Shown here piece after piece: positions 12,167 to 22,866 of a DNA stretch of 64,000 bases. How positions within the stretch are numbered: position 1 is the stretch's first letter; every line of letters starts with the position of its first letter. The notes below the pieces were generated by a model. It did no database searches. It was given only the letters and a program-made list of their open reading frames with translations, and had not been told where the DNA came from. Origin of the DNA: Artocarpus heterophyllus. Taxonomy: Eukaryota > Streptophyta > Magnoliopsida > Rosales > Moraceae. The DNA lies in contig CM046327.1 of assembly GCA_025403435.1 (NCBI GenBank), positions 10,036,218 to 10,100,217 on the forward strand, in the 5' to 3' direction. Both the position numbers and the translations under genes were made by a program.

Positions 12167-12577
12167 TGATAGACCTAATAATGATCTAATATGCAATAAA
12201 CTATAAGCATAAAGATCAAAAACGCGGAAACATATAAATGCCTACCTCCCGCCATTGCTTGTTGTTCACTGTGCAGTCCAAGAAAACGTCTGCTACTCCC
12301 TCCCTTTTTGTCCACAATTTTGAAGAGCTTCTAAGCTTTTCAACCTCAGATATGATAGTGTAAAATACTGACTAAATGGCTGCAAGATTAGTTACCCCAA
12401 AATGTGAATACGTTCACTTATGTATACTGTGTCCATCACGGAGGATACGGCCAAAACTGCATCCGGCCGGGAACAAAGTGGATGGGCCATCTTGAGTATT
12501 TTATTTAGTGCTAAGAGCACTCAGATTAAGTGCTTAAAGCACTCAGATTAGTACTAAACGTGCTCAAAGCACTAACG
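12167..12577 (-). repeat. 5' LTR of the minus-strand copia element
   Basis: 411 bp, paired with 5222-5632. Its first base on the minus strand is C rather than T (CGTTAGTGC), so the canonical TG has mutated. Confidence 0.86.
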
Positions 12578-12582
12578 CTGCA

Positions 12583-15500
12583 TACTTTTCCTTACTGCAT
12601 TTGCCTTCTAAATTTGAATCTAAATGCAGATGTTTCACGTTTAAGGGAATAAAGAGAGAATTAAAATGATTAGTAGAGACTCATAAGCATAATTACGGGC
12701 GGCCTTGCAACCGCACACTTTTTATTTTTTTTTCTAAGTTCAAAAAATATAATAAGATAGACAGATAGAAGGCGGTGTGCCAAGCTTCGGACGGAGATAT
12801 ACTTCCACGGTATATTGTGTCAAACTCAAATATAATAATGGCTAAAGTTTCACTTAAATACAAATAAAAATTGGACCATGGTTTAGAAAAATGATTTTGC
12901 TTTTCTTCACCCCTTGGATAATTTGATATACTTAAACATCTACTTTGCCATAGAATTTTGTACATCTTGAGTAAAAAAATTACCATGAACTTTTCGTCTC
13001 ACGACATACCCCACACGACAAGGAAAGCAAAAATTACAAGCTCTTTTCTCAGTATTATTATCCCATTAACAAGCTGGCCATCCACCCAAAAGTAGAGAGT
13101 TGTTTCTATCTTTGTTGAAACTTGAAAGTTCTCCAAATTACCTAATGCATATTTAATGTAATAGTTGATGTATGTTTTTCAAATACTACTCCCACTTATG
13201 AAGGAAAAGAAAGGTGTTTAAAACAGTCTCAACTATTTTATTTCCAATATAGTGAGACAGCCTTCATGCGATGATGACCTTGGCCATTTTGGGGTGATTA
13301 AATTATGTGCCGTTGGCTACCTTTAAGCTTTATTTATTTATTTATTTATTATTTGGGTGTTCATGCGTTCTCTGTCTCTGCTTTTCTTGATCTTAGCAAA
13401 ACAAAAGCGGAAAAAAGTACTGAAGTTTGTTTTGTTTATTTTGCCGTGAGTATTCTGTGATGATCACATCATCTTGACGCCAATGTGACTAGTGCATTAC
13501 TAACTTACGGAAAATCTATGCTTTGGCCACGTCCTTCTAATTACGTGTCGCATTTGACTCAATTCTTATAATAAACAATATAAAATTATTAAACAGTTAT
13601 AATTAAAAAATAAAAAATTATTGTGATATGAAGCTCTTATATGCAATAATTTTTAAACTTTAAACCTTAATTATAACTAAAAAACTATAGGAATATTTTT
13701 AAACGGCTTATATATAGGTTCAACTTTTACAATATAAAACTCTTACGTGTTTTAGTATAAAACAAAAATAAGCTATAATATAAAACTCTTACATGCTACT
13801 AAACCAATTATATAGTTCTAATAATTTGCTAAACACACTTGTAGCCTTCATGATTAATCAATTACATGTTTCTATTTTTTAATTACCTTTTTATTGGAAT
13901 TAGAAAAACAAATAGGTCTCTTTTTTTATTTTTATAGATAATTCACTGGTAAAAAACTAGAACATGGCGGGATCTTTATTCGGCTAATTCGGCGGGATCT
14001 CATGCAACACTATTTTCTCAATCATACTTTTTGCTAATTGTTTCTCATGTATCATGCCTTAATTATTAATAAACATGATTTTACCGTACGGATTTTTAAA
14101 TAAAAGTACCATCTATTCAATTGTTAACATTGTCATAATTTTTCCTCCCCCGCTTGCACAATCCTTGGATCTCACTTTTGTCCCCTCTTGAAATTCACTG
14201 AAATCAATGAAGTCCCATGTCGAGCTAAAGTAACATTTTGTTTTCTTTATGAAAAAAAAAAAAAAAACTCTAAAGAAGCTTTTTCGATTTATTTTATTCA
14301 GTTATCAAATTTACATGGCAGATTTTGATTCAGATAGTTATTATAATGAATGCTAATAACACTTTTTTTTAACTCTTTTTTATGCTCTCTACACTTAAAA
14401 TTTTGACGCATGAAATCTACTAAAATGATAAATTATTATTTAAATAAAAAATAAGATGGTAGATTTTACGTGTTAAATAATGAATATAGAGTATAAAAGA
14501 GAGTGAGAAAGTGAGTGCACTTCTCTTATATATATTATATATATAAATATATAAATGTACTTACATCTTACCCACTTATAAAGTAATTACTCCGCTAAAA
14601 TTTGAAGTTAAAATTCGTGCATGTTTAAAAAATTATATGGTGCAAAAACGTGTGCACTATAATTAGCTGTAACATGATCGGTAAAGGCCAGAATTTACTC
14701 TGGGAGATTCGATCTACAAATATAAAAGGGAACATCAAAGGCAAATCCATTAATTGCATCTCGATATATATATATATATATATATATGGAGCAACATCTC
14801 AATAATGTATTATATTAACGACAATTCGAAGTGACATGGACAAATCTCATGTGATCCCTTCAAATACTATGCATTTGCCATTTGGATCGATCTGCGAAGC
14901 TAAATCCATAATCTCATTAATTAACAAATCATAATGGGAAATCCTCATGAGCTAGCCATGTGTAGTCTGGCTGGCAGATGGATATATAGATAATTTTTTA
15001 TGAGATGTGGAGATATTGGTAGTTAATTAGAATTGCAGTATTTGTTGTCAACTTCAACTTTTCTGTATGAACTCATTTGTCGAGATTTTTTTTGATGAAC
15101 TCATTTGACAAGTTTTGATTATTTTATAATAAACGTTACTAATCTCAAGGAAAAAAAAACTCCCGGATTGGTGTGCTTGAACGCTTAACATCAATTATTC
15201 CATGGTAGAAGCGAAGATTAGTTTCTGATTATTCAATGAGCATCTTATGTTTCATGAAAATTAGGGACAATATAATCCTTACGTAAAGGTTATCTTATCC
15301 AGCTTTTAGGCATTAAAATTCGTTTCAGGCGTGGATGATTATACTTATTTCGGTAGACAATTAATTTGATTCCTAGATTAATTTAACTTGCAAAAATTAT
15401 GGATAAAAAGAGAGAGAGAGAGCAATGAAGAAATCACAAATCCCAATCTGTACAATGCAACAAATTATATGCGTATGTATGCCTTAAGAAGTTTTGCAAT

Positions 15501-15782
15501 GCTTTACAGTTTTTTTTTTCTCTGTTTAAAAAAATTTGAGTAAATGTCCTCTAGCATTGTGAATTATTGGCATATATATAATTTTGGTGTCGTTTGCATG
15601 ATGCCATAAGCTCTTGACTGGAAATTGGAATATATATTTTCCCATGCAAGCTTCTACTAATTTAATGGCCATTTGCTTCGTCAGAGGCGGTTGGTGAGTC
15701 TTGGCCATTTTAAGATTAAATGGAATCTCAATGGACGACACAAGTAAAACACATTTTACCCCTTAAAATTAAAAATAATTAT
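12583..15782. other. Intergenic DNA, no gene recognised
   Basis: AT-rich sequence with a MITE-like segment (about 13560-13870, carrying TAATATAAAACTCTTACATGC-type cores), an (AT) microsatellite at 14764-14787 and smaller AT tracts near 14527-14560. The frames 12693-12986 and 15526-15741 on the minus strand show no recognisable domain. Confidence 0.6.
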
Positions 15783-16650
15783 TGTTATACCACGTCTTCA
15801 ATAGTCTAAATCAATGTTCCAGGTCAACAATTCCAAAGTTGAGAGCTCCGATATGAATATAGCTTAAGTTATTTAAGAAGTATTAAATCACCTATTGCTA
15901 GAGCTACCGATGGCTCAAGAGTGCCTTTAAGCTCCATGAAAAACCTCCGACGAGCTTTTAGCTTAATCCCGGAGCTGAAAGATGTAGGTATACCTCTTAA
16001 AGGTTGAAGAGACTTTTACATCTGGGTTGATCAAGTTAACAAGAACTTATAGCCTAGCAAGCTTGCAACCTTGTGACTCTCAAAGCTCACAGCTAGGTGA
16101 GCTCGCGCCCGTATAAGCTCGCAGTAAAGCAAGCTCGTGGCCAAGACGACCTCACACCAACAAGACTCTATGAAGTATCCTATTGGAACCCATCATCGCA
16201 AGATGTCCAAACTCTTTGGAAAACTCGTCTTCTTAAGCACCGGGAAAAGGGGTGAAATTACTCTCTTGAAGAAGTTGAATGTAGGAATAGTTATCTCTAC
16301 GTAGGAGACAAAGGCTTCTTTCCAAATGATGCAGCAATGGTGGATGGTCTCGCATACTAGGAGCTCTATAAATAGGACGGGGTGTGGCTGAGAGAAAGAC
16401 CCAAAAATTTGGTGTCTTACTCTGCCAAAATTGGGTAAGGATTGTATTGAGTATTTGAAAAGTGAGGTCTTGAGCGTATAAATTTTTTCAAAAAATATAG
16501 TTTATCAAATTACTAAGTGGACATAGGTTGTGTTAAGCAGAACCGCTGTAAATCTTGATGTCTATTTTTATTTCTATCTTTACTTTGGTTTTATTTTTCA
16601 GCATTTATTATTCTCCCAGTTTTTGAATTTTGTTTATATTTTCACTAACA
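15783..16650 (+). mobile_element. Probable solo LTR, Ty3/gypsy (Tat/Ogre-like)
   Basis: The segment begins TGTTATACCACG and ends TTTTCACTAACA. It contains a TATA box (CTATAAATAGG, about 16369) and, 150-180 bp downstream, AAGTGGACATAGGTTG followed by AGAACCGCTGTAAATCTTG, a layout I associate with the R/U5 region of Tat/Ogre-type gypsy LTRs. Flanking pentamers ATTAT (15778-15782) and TTTAT (16651-16655) agree at four of five bases. No internal coding region adjoins it. The interior has repeated GAGCTC/AAGCTCGC-like words (16020-16140). Confidence 0.6.
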
Positions 16651-18769
16651 TTTATTACCTTGAGATTAAGATATTTTGACCCTGAGTCATTCTTTTTTCG
16701 TTCCTTTAAAATTAAGATTAATTACAAAAATTCTCTCTCAACTATAGCTCTTATAACACTATACCCCTCAAATTTTAAAACGTAACATATATTTCAATTA
16801 TGAAATATTAAATAAAAAACTCCTTTTGTTATGACTTAATTTTAATAAATCATGGTACATATTAAGATTTGGTACATAATATAAGATATTTTGAAAACTC
16901 TATCATGTAGAAAGCTAATTTGAATTTAAAAAGTTTGCTATAATTAAAAAATAAAAACCTTAAAAAAATTTTAAACACAAATAATCTCTTTTTTGACTTT
17001 TATATGATTGCACCATGATAAGCTAACAATCTAAAGATTTACTAAATTGTTTAATAATCGATTATTTTTGTAGTATTCTATCATTTATGTTCAAAATCAT
17101 AATTTAAGGAGATTTTTTCTTAATATTTTGTAGATCGGATGAACAAATATTACATTTTAAAATTCAGGAGGAAACATATGTTAGGTTTTGAAGATTAGTG
17201 AGTATAGTATTACAAAGGTTATAGTTGAAGGGAAATTTTTGTAATTAATCCTTAAAAGTATACATGCGCTTCTTGGTCAAGGTGGTCCTATTTTTATGGA
17301 TCTATCTCTTTTAACTCAGCAAGAAACATCACAAATTGTCGGTAACTTAAACATCTTATTACACTTTAATCCGAAATTTATCATTAGCATATCAATTTAG
17401 CATTACATTAGATATACTCTTATATATGATGGCTTTTTGTCTTTAAGAGATTGTTGATTGGTTCCACTTAAAAAGGGGGGAAAAAGGCAAAGCAAAGAAA
17501 AAAGAGAAAAGAAATTAAAGAAAGAAAGAAATAAAGGTATCAATCTTCCTCTTAATTTCCATCGAAGAAAAAATAGAATAAAGGAAGAAGGGAAGACATA
17601 AATAAAGAAAACTAAAAAGAAATATTGGATCATTAGATTAAAAGTTTCGATCACATGCTAAATACAAGAGATCGTGAATTTATCCAACTCAGAGCAATGA
17701 TTCCAGACACTAAATTCTAACCCCTTTTTTCCTGCCGAAGAATTAATTTAGAACATCAAAGCAACCATATGGTTCAATATAAAGATATTTAAAAGTACAA
17801 GTGGGGGACTAGTTATTTCTGGAAAATAGAGAAAAATCGGAATATAAGGATCTTGTCCGACTTGTTTGTGTCCCATGTGTAAAGTAGTACTATGATAAAT
17901 TAAGCAAAGTGTTTTGGACACCAATGTTTAAAGTGGTACCATGATAAATTTAATAAAGTGTTTTGGACACCATTGTTTCAACTTTTACAATGTAATCTCT
18001 TACATGTAATATTGTAAAATAAAAATATACTACAACTTCATGCTCTTACATCATAGTATTTAAATTTCAATTTGGGTACCAAATATTTTACGAATTTCTT
18101 GGAAGTTCTTATTCGCATGACCTTTTTTTTTTTTTTTTTCTTTCTCGCAAGGGCGTAACCATTTAATTTTCCTTGTCGTTTTTATATACAATCAAGACAA
18201 GATTAGCCGTGATTAAGGTTTCCTAATCCCTACTGAAAAGAAAACCATATAGATATTGGTTTATATAATCAATTAAAATGCCTAGCACAATGGTATTCGA
18301 AGGAAAAATTAAAATAAAATGAAACTGTCTTTTCGAGGTGACGAGCAATATTTTGGAGCTTTCTTATTTTGCAATAAAAGAAAAGATTTAAAGAATATAT
18401 ATACACACATATCAATGTTAAGGTTAGCTTAACCACTTGTACGGTCAAATTCCTAAAAACACGTGTGAGATTATGCGGTAAGATTTGAAAAGAACCTTCT
18501 GCAGTAAAAGTTTATGAATTACCTGCCTGTTGATCATCTATAATTTCTGATGAATTCTTGCACGAGTCTGATGTTTTTATTGTTGGTAAGCGTTCTTTAT
18601 TTTTGTTTTTTTAAGGGGTAAACTTTCTTTACAAGTTCTCGTGTGAATCGCGAACACAAACTTTCTCGTACTTTTAATGGATGATCTTTTGTGGAGCTCT
18701 TTATATTAATAAGCAGTATTTGATAACCCTTATGATAAGGCATATTTTAGTGCAATGCATAATAGGCCG

Positions 18770-19150
18770 TTTGTTACCTAGATTTAAAACTGTTAAATCA
18801 ATTCAAATCATAGAGACAGTTTAAACTGGGGGTAATAATTGAGATCAGTTCAAACCATAAATGCGGTTTTAAATCGGTCAAAACCCCCTTTATGTTCTCA
18901 AGTTCACATAATTTAAACCATTTTGTATATAAAAATCATTCTTATTCTCTTTTTTTAAATCATAAACCACAGTTTTTTAAATACCAGTTATAGTTTGAAA
19001 ATTAATGTGATGCTTTATTCTTGTTTTAAATTTTATGTTTCAAATGTTAATTCAAAACTACTATTTAAACTATACAATTTATAACCAACAGTTTAAAACA
19101 TACAGTTTTAAACCATATAATTCTAAACTCGCATATAAAACAAACCCTGA
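18770..19150. repeat. MITE-like element with GTTTGTT ends
   Basis: The left end GGCCGTTTGTTACCTAG and right end AAAACAAACCCTGA form short imperfect terminal inverted repeats. Inside, TTTAAACC and GGTTTAAA-like words recur in both orientations. No target duplication was fixed, so the superfamily is open. Confidence 0.45.
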
Positions 19151-20974
19151 GTCAATTAAATGATCCCGATTTTAAGATCAATCATTGTCGTCTTGTCATC
19201 AAGTCAGGGGCTTCCTTTTAGACAGGGTTTTGCAAGCGTAAAGGTGCTAGGCCCACCTTAATTGTTCAGTGATCATAATATGATATTTCTGTGGTACAAT
19301 GGAGATGGATGCTAAGTATAGTGGTGTTGTGGAGTTGGATGCAACCTAGAGCGTTTAGGGGGAAACTTCCCCAGATACTGAGCTTGATGTTAGTTTGGAG
19401 TTGGGTGAACGTAGCATAAATCCAGTCAACATTATTTTGAAATAAAAAAATATACAAATTGAACATGGTATAAATCTGACAATTTTAAATAGTCTTGTTC
19501 ATAAAATATTTTTATGTTATAATATTGTTTGATATTTATTAGGAGAATTATTTAACATCTTTTGCTCTCCGTATGCATGCCATCGCTGTCGATTGCTTTT
19601 TTTTAAGTCATTCTATGGTACATGCTTTATTAATAGGACTTTATTTATGATTGTTAAATTTAATCAAAATTATTTTATCCTAGAAATTTGACTGTTAAAA
19701 GCAATATACCACAAATAAGTTACTTTTTGGATACCACCGTAAAAGTCCCTTTTTTTCTCTCTAAAAAAAATGCTTTTTGTGCATATTTATCTACTTTTGA
19801 AAGAGTTATGTGGGTAACGTGCATTTGTCGTTACAAGACTAAGTTTTGGCGCTTGTCTTAGCCAATTAAAAATGCTAAAGCCTTTCAAATAGTTTAAAAT
19901 AAAAAAAAACAAGATTTCCACTGGAAAAGTCATTGCACTTAGGACCTAATACTTAAAATAATTTGACTAAATCTTATAGCCGGAGAGAGAAAATTTTCTT
20001 CACTACTCGGATCTTATTAACGATTTTTTTAATAAAATTAGTTTGAAGCTGTTTTACTATTTTATCTTTGCTCTTTATGTCGAAAATTGGTAGGAGCACA
20101 TAAAAAAACTGTATCTATCAGTGACGATGTCAAAAATATTTTGTGGAACACTGTAAAGACATAATTATATATTTAAACTATTTGACTGGGGAATAATTAT
20201 AGTTTTCGTTACAAAAATGGTGTCTAATTGAAAACATAACTAAAATTTTGTACAAAAATTAAAAATAGAAATAAAATTTTAAAACGTGACCCACCATTTA
20301 TTTTTTTCACCATATGATAAATTAGTTATTTTCTAATTAATGAATCCTTTCTAGCATTGTCGTTACCTCAACAGTTGTAAACGTGAATTTGCTCATTAAA
20401 AAAATGATTGATGGAATCACTTATTTTGGCTTTAAGAAAACAATAATAAAAAAGATTATTTTTGTGGGCAAAAAGAAAAAAAGATACTGGGACCCATTCA
20501 TATAAACAAGAATACCCTGCCGGACCATATGTATATAAATTAGGTTGAACGAATCAGAAAACTTGACCCTTCGCTGCAATTTCCAATTGGAGCATTTAAT
20601 AATCCAAACTATCATTTTCAACAATATTATTAAAATATATACGTATTACACATAAAATATGTTTTTATATGTCACAACTGGCATTATATAAAATTGCCAA
20701 ATTTGCGGACTCATTTGTCACCCACTCCTCCCGACCCATTATGGCATCACCCATACAAAACGCTGACAACACAAACCCAAAATAAATACTTGGTAATCTG
20801 TTGTGTTGGACAGGGAGAAAGTCACATAGAAATATATAATAAATAAATATTATTGCCCTTCATTTGCATCTGAGAGTCAAATTCCTATTGAATTATACAT
20901 CAACGAAAATAATTTAAAAAATTTTTAGGTTGTATAATTGTATCATTGTAGACGTGATGGTATGTATTATACCC

Positions 20975-21122
20975 GGTGTTTGGAAGGGTGACTAGAACCG
21001 TAGTTCTTACTACTTTTTCAGTTATAAATAGTGCAAAGTTATTACATGTTATAGTAACAATAATAAAATTGTTATAATATAAAGCTCTCATATGCTACAG
21101 CAAAAAATGAATAACTATTGTT
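20975..21122. repeat. MITE-family copy
   Basis: Begins GGTGTTTGGAAGGGTGAC and contains the core ATAATATAAAGCTCTCATAT. The right end is worn. Confidence 0.55.
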
Positions 21123-21260
21123 TAAGTACAAGTTTACAAGTATGGTTTACATTAAATTAATTTTACAATCTTCTTAATCGATGTGGATATAATTTGATTG
21201 TTAGGCTTCATCTACTTTTTTTTTTAAAAAAAGAGCTATGAATTTTTTACCTTAATTTTA

Positions 21261-21417
21261 GAGTGTTTGACATGATAGTTATAATCATTTGTTAAAACTG
21301 TAAATATTGTAGAATACAAGAACTTTACATTGTAGTAAATTTTTTACTTTTACTGTAATATGTGAGAGCTTTATATTATTCTTAAACCAAGAATTAGTTA
21401 GAACCAATTAATGCCAA
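21261..21417. repeat. MITE-family copy
   Basis: Begins GAGTGTTTGACATGATAG, carries GTAATATGTGAGAGCTTTAT in the middle and ends AATTAATGCCAA, resembling the best-preserved copy at 52061. Confidence 0.6.
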
Positions 21418-22055
21418 TTAAGCTAAACTTTTCTACGGTTTTGTAACAAAAATTATAGTAGAAATGCATGTACGATGACGTAAACTTGGATTATCACATT
21501 TGATAATGTTCATGGTGCATTATACTTTTTCTTTTTTATTTAATGAGTTATTGTATTACAATCTTAATACTACTACTGTTATTATTATTTTTTAAATGGT
21601 ATTATAATCTTATAACCAGTAGCAAAATAAACTAAAAACTAATCAGTGAAAATAGATAGCAGTAATTGTTGGAGTGAAAGATGGCAACTAATTGCAATGC
21701 TAACCTGACATATTTTCTTTTCAAAATTGAAAAGAAAATAAATAACTAAAAAAAGAAGCAAGCGAAGCACGTTATTAATTTAAACACGAAAATTATTGGA
21801 TCTGTCAATGAACATTCAATCCAACAAAGAGAAATAAATAAATAAATGAAAGGAGAGAACACAATAGTTGTATTGTAACAGTAATACATACGTGAAATGA
21901 ACAACCTTGTTAAAAGACAAAAGCTTTTGGTTCCTTAGATCTCGCGAACTTTGTGACAGAAGCATAGAAACTGATTCCAGGAAAATTCCAGACAGACCCA
22001 TGTCTGCAAATCCACTTGCTGCTACAACCTCACTTGCAAAATGAGGTGAGAAGCT

Positions 22056-22079
22056 CATCTCTCTCTCTCTCTCTCTCTT
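22056..22079 (+). repeat. (CT)n microsatellite upstream of the receptor kinase
   Basis: A run of about eleven CT units some 790 bp before the SD2-5 start codon. CT-rich tracts are common in plant promoters and 5' leaders; whether it is transcribed cannot be told. Confidence 0.8.
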
Positions 22080-22866
22080 CCGTCGCCCATTCATTGCTGA
22101 CTACCTTTTCTGTCTCTTATACGAACCTCTTCTCTGTTTACTTCATTTTTCACGTGGTTGGAGTTTCTGCAACTTGTTCTCCCTTTCATGCCTGCTTTTT
22201 AAGACTAGTCCTTAAATCCTGACGCTTGTGTTTTTTTTTTTTCCTTCTAGTTTTGTTTTTTTTTTTAAAAAAAGAAACAAAAATTCTAGACTATGTCCAA
22301 GTGACCAAGGCTTTTTTTTTCTTTTTTTTATATTTTTTTTTCTGCCATCACCTGTCTAATGTCAATTCTTTCGTTTGCAAATATGGAGTTGGTTGGGGAT
22401 TTTGGGCTCTTTTTTCTTCCATTGAGAAAGTTGGCCTTTTTATTGGTCTGAACAAAAGCTTCCTTTATGGTTAGATTTTCAAGGGAGAGTTTGGATACGA
22501 GAAAAGCTGAATATGGGTCTTGGTATTCCAAAACCCATGCATGTATATTCACATATATGTTTCCAAGTTTTATTCTTTTGGTCCAGAATTCACTTCTTTT
22601 TACAGGTAATCTTTCCTTCTTCTTTTTTTTTTTTTTTTTTTCCTTTTTCTTTTCAGTTTTGTTTTGTTTTGAGGATTCTTGAATTTGTTAGATTCAGTTG
22701 AGTTAAGGAAGATTTTGGTTTTTTGACTAACTCATGTAAACACTCCTATCAAAAGTTCTCTCTTTTCCCGCATCTTTTTCCTTTCCTTCCATGACCCTTT
22801 CTTGGGGTTGATTAAAGTTCTCCAAATTTTTCTTTTGTTCTCCAATTTTTCCCCAAAAAAGTAGCC

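Larger units (their letters stand above)
5222..12577 (-). mobile_element. Degenerate Ty1/copia LTR retrotransposon
   Basis: A complete but inactivated copia element read on the minus strand. Two LTRs of equal length (411 bp) bound it: the 5' LTR at 12167-12577 and the 3' LTR at 5222-5632. A primer-binding site (TGGCATCAGAGCC, against the usual TGGTATCAGAGCC complementary to initiator-Met tRNA) lies just inside the 5' LTR at about 12152-12164. A short purine tract (GTGAGAAAA, about 5633-5641) precedes the 3' LTR. Gag, zinc knuckle, pre-integrase, integrase, reverse transcriptase and RNase H fragments appear in that order, the copia arrangement, broken by stops and frameshifts. Flanking pentamers CCACA (5217-5221) and CTGCA (12578-12582) agree at three of five bases, perhaps a decayed target duplication. 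The LTRs differ at roughly one base in ten over the stretch compared by eye, so the insertion is old. Confidence 0.9.
16656..22050. other. Intergenic DNA with MITE-like copies
   Basis: No gene is recognised over 5.4 kb. It contains an imperfect 49-bp tandem pair (17881-17978), MITE-family copies (about 17959-18088, 20975-21122, 21261-21417) and a separate 380-bp MITE-like segment at about 18770-19150 whose ends read GTTTGTTACC and, inverted, GTTTGTTTTA. All open frames are short and AT- or T-biased. Confidence 0.6.

Noticed and set aside
22226..22701. Overlapping Phe-rich frames before SD2-5
   Set aside because: Poly-T tracts translate as poly-Phe; this is leader or promoter sequence.
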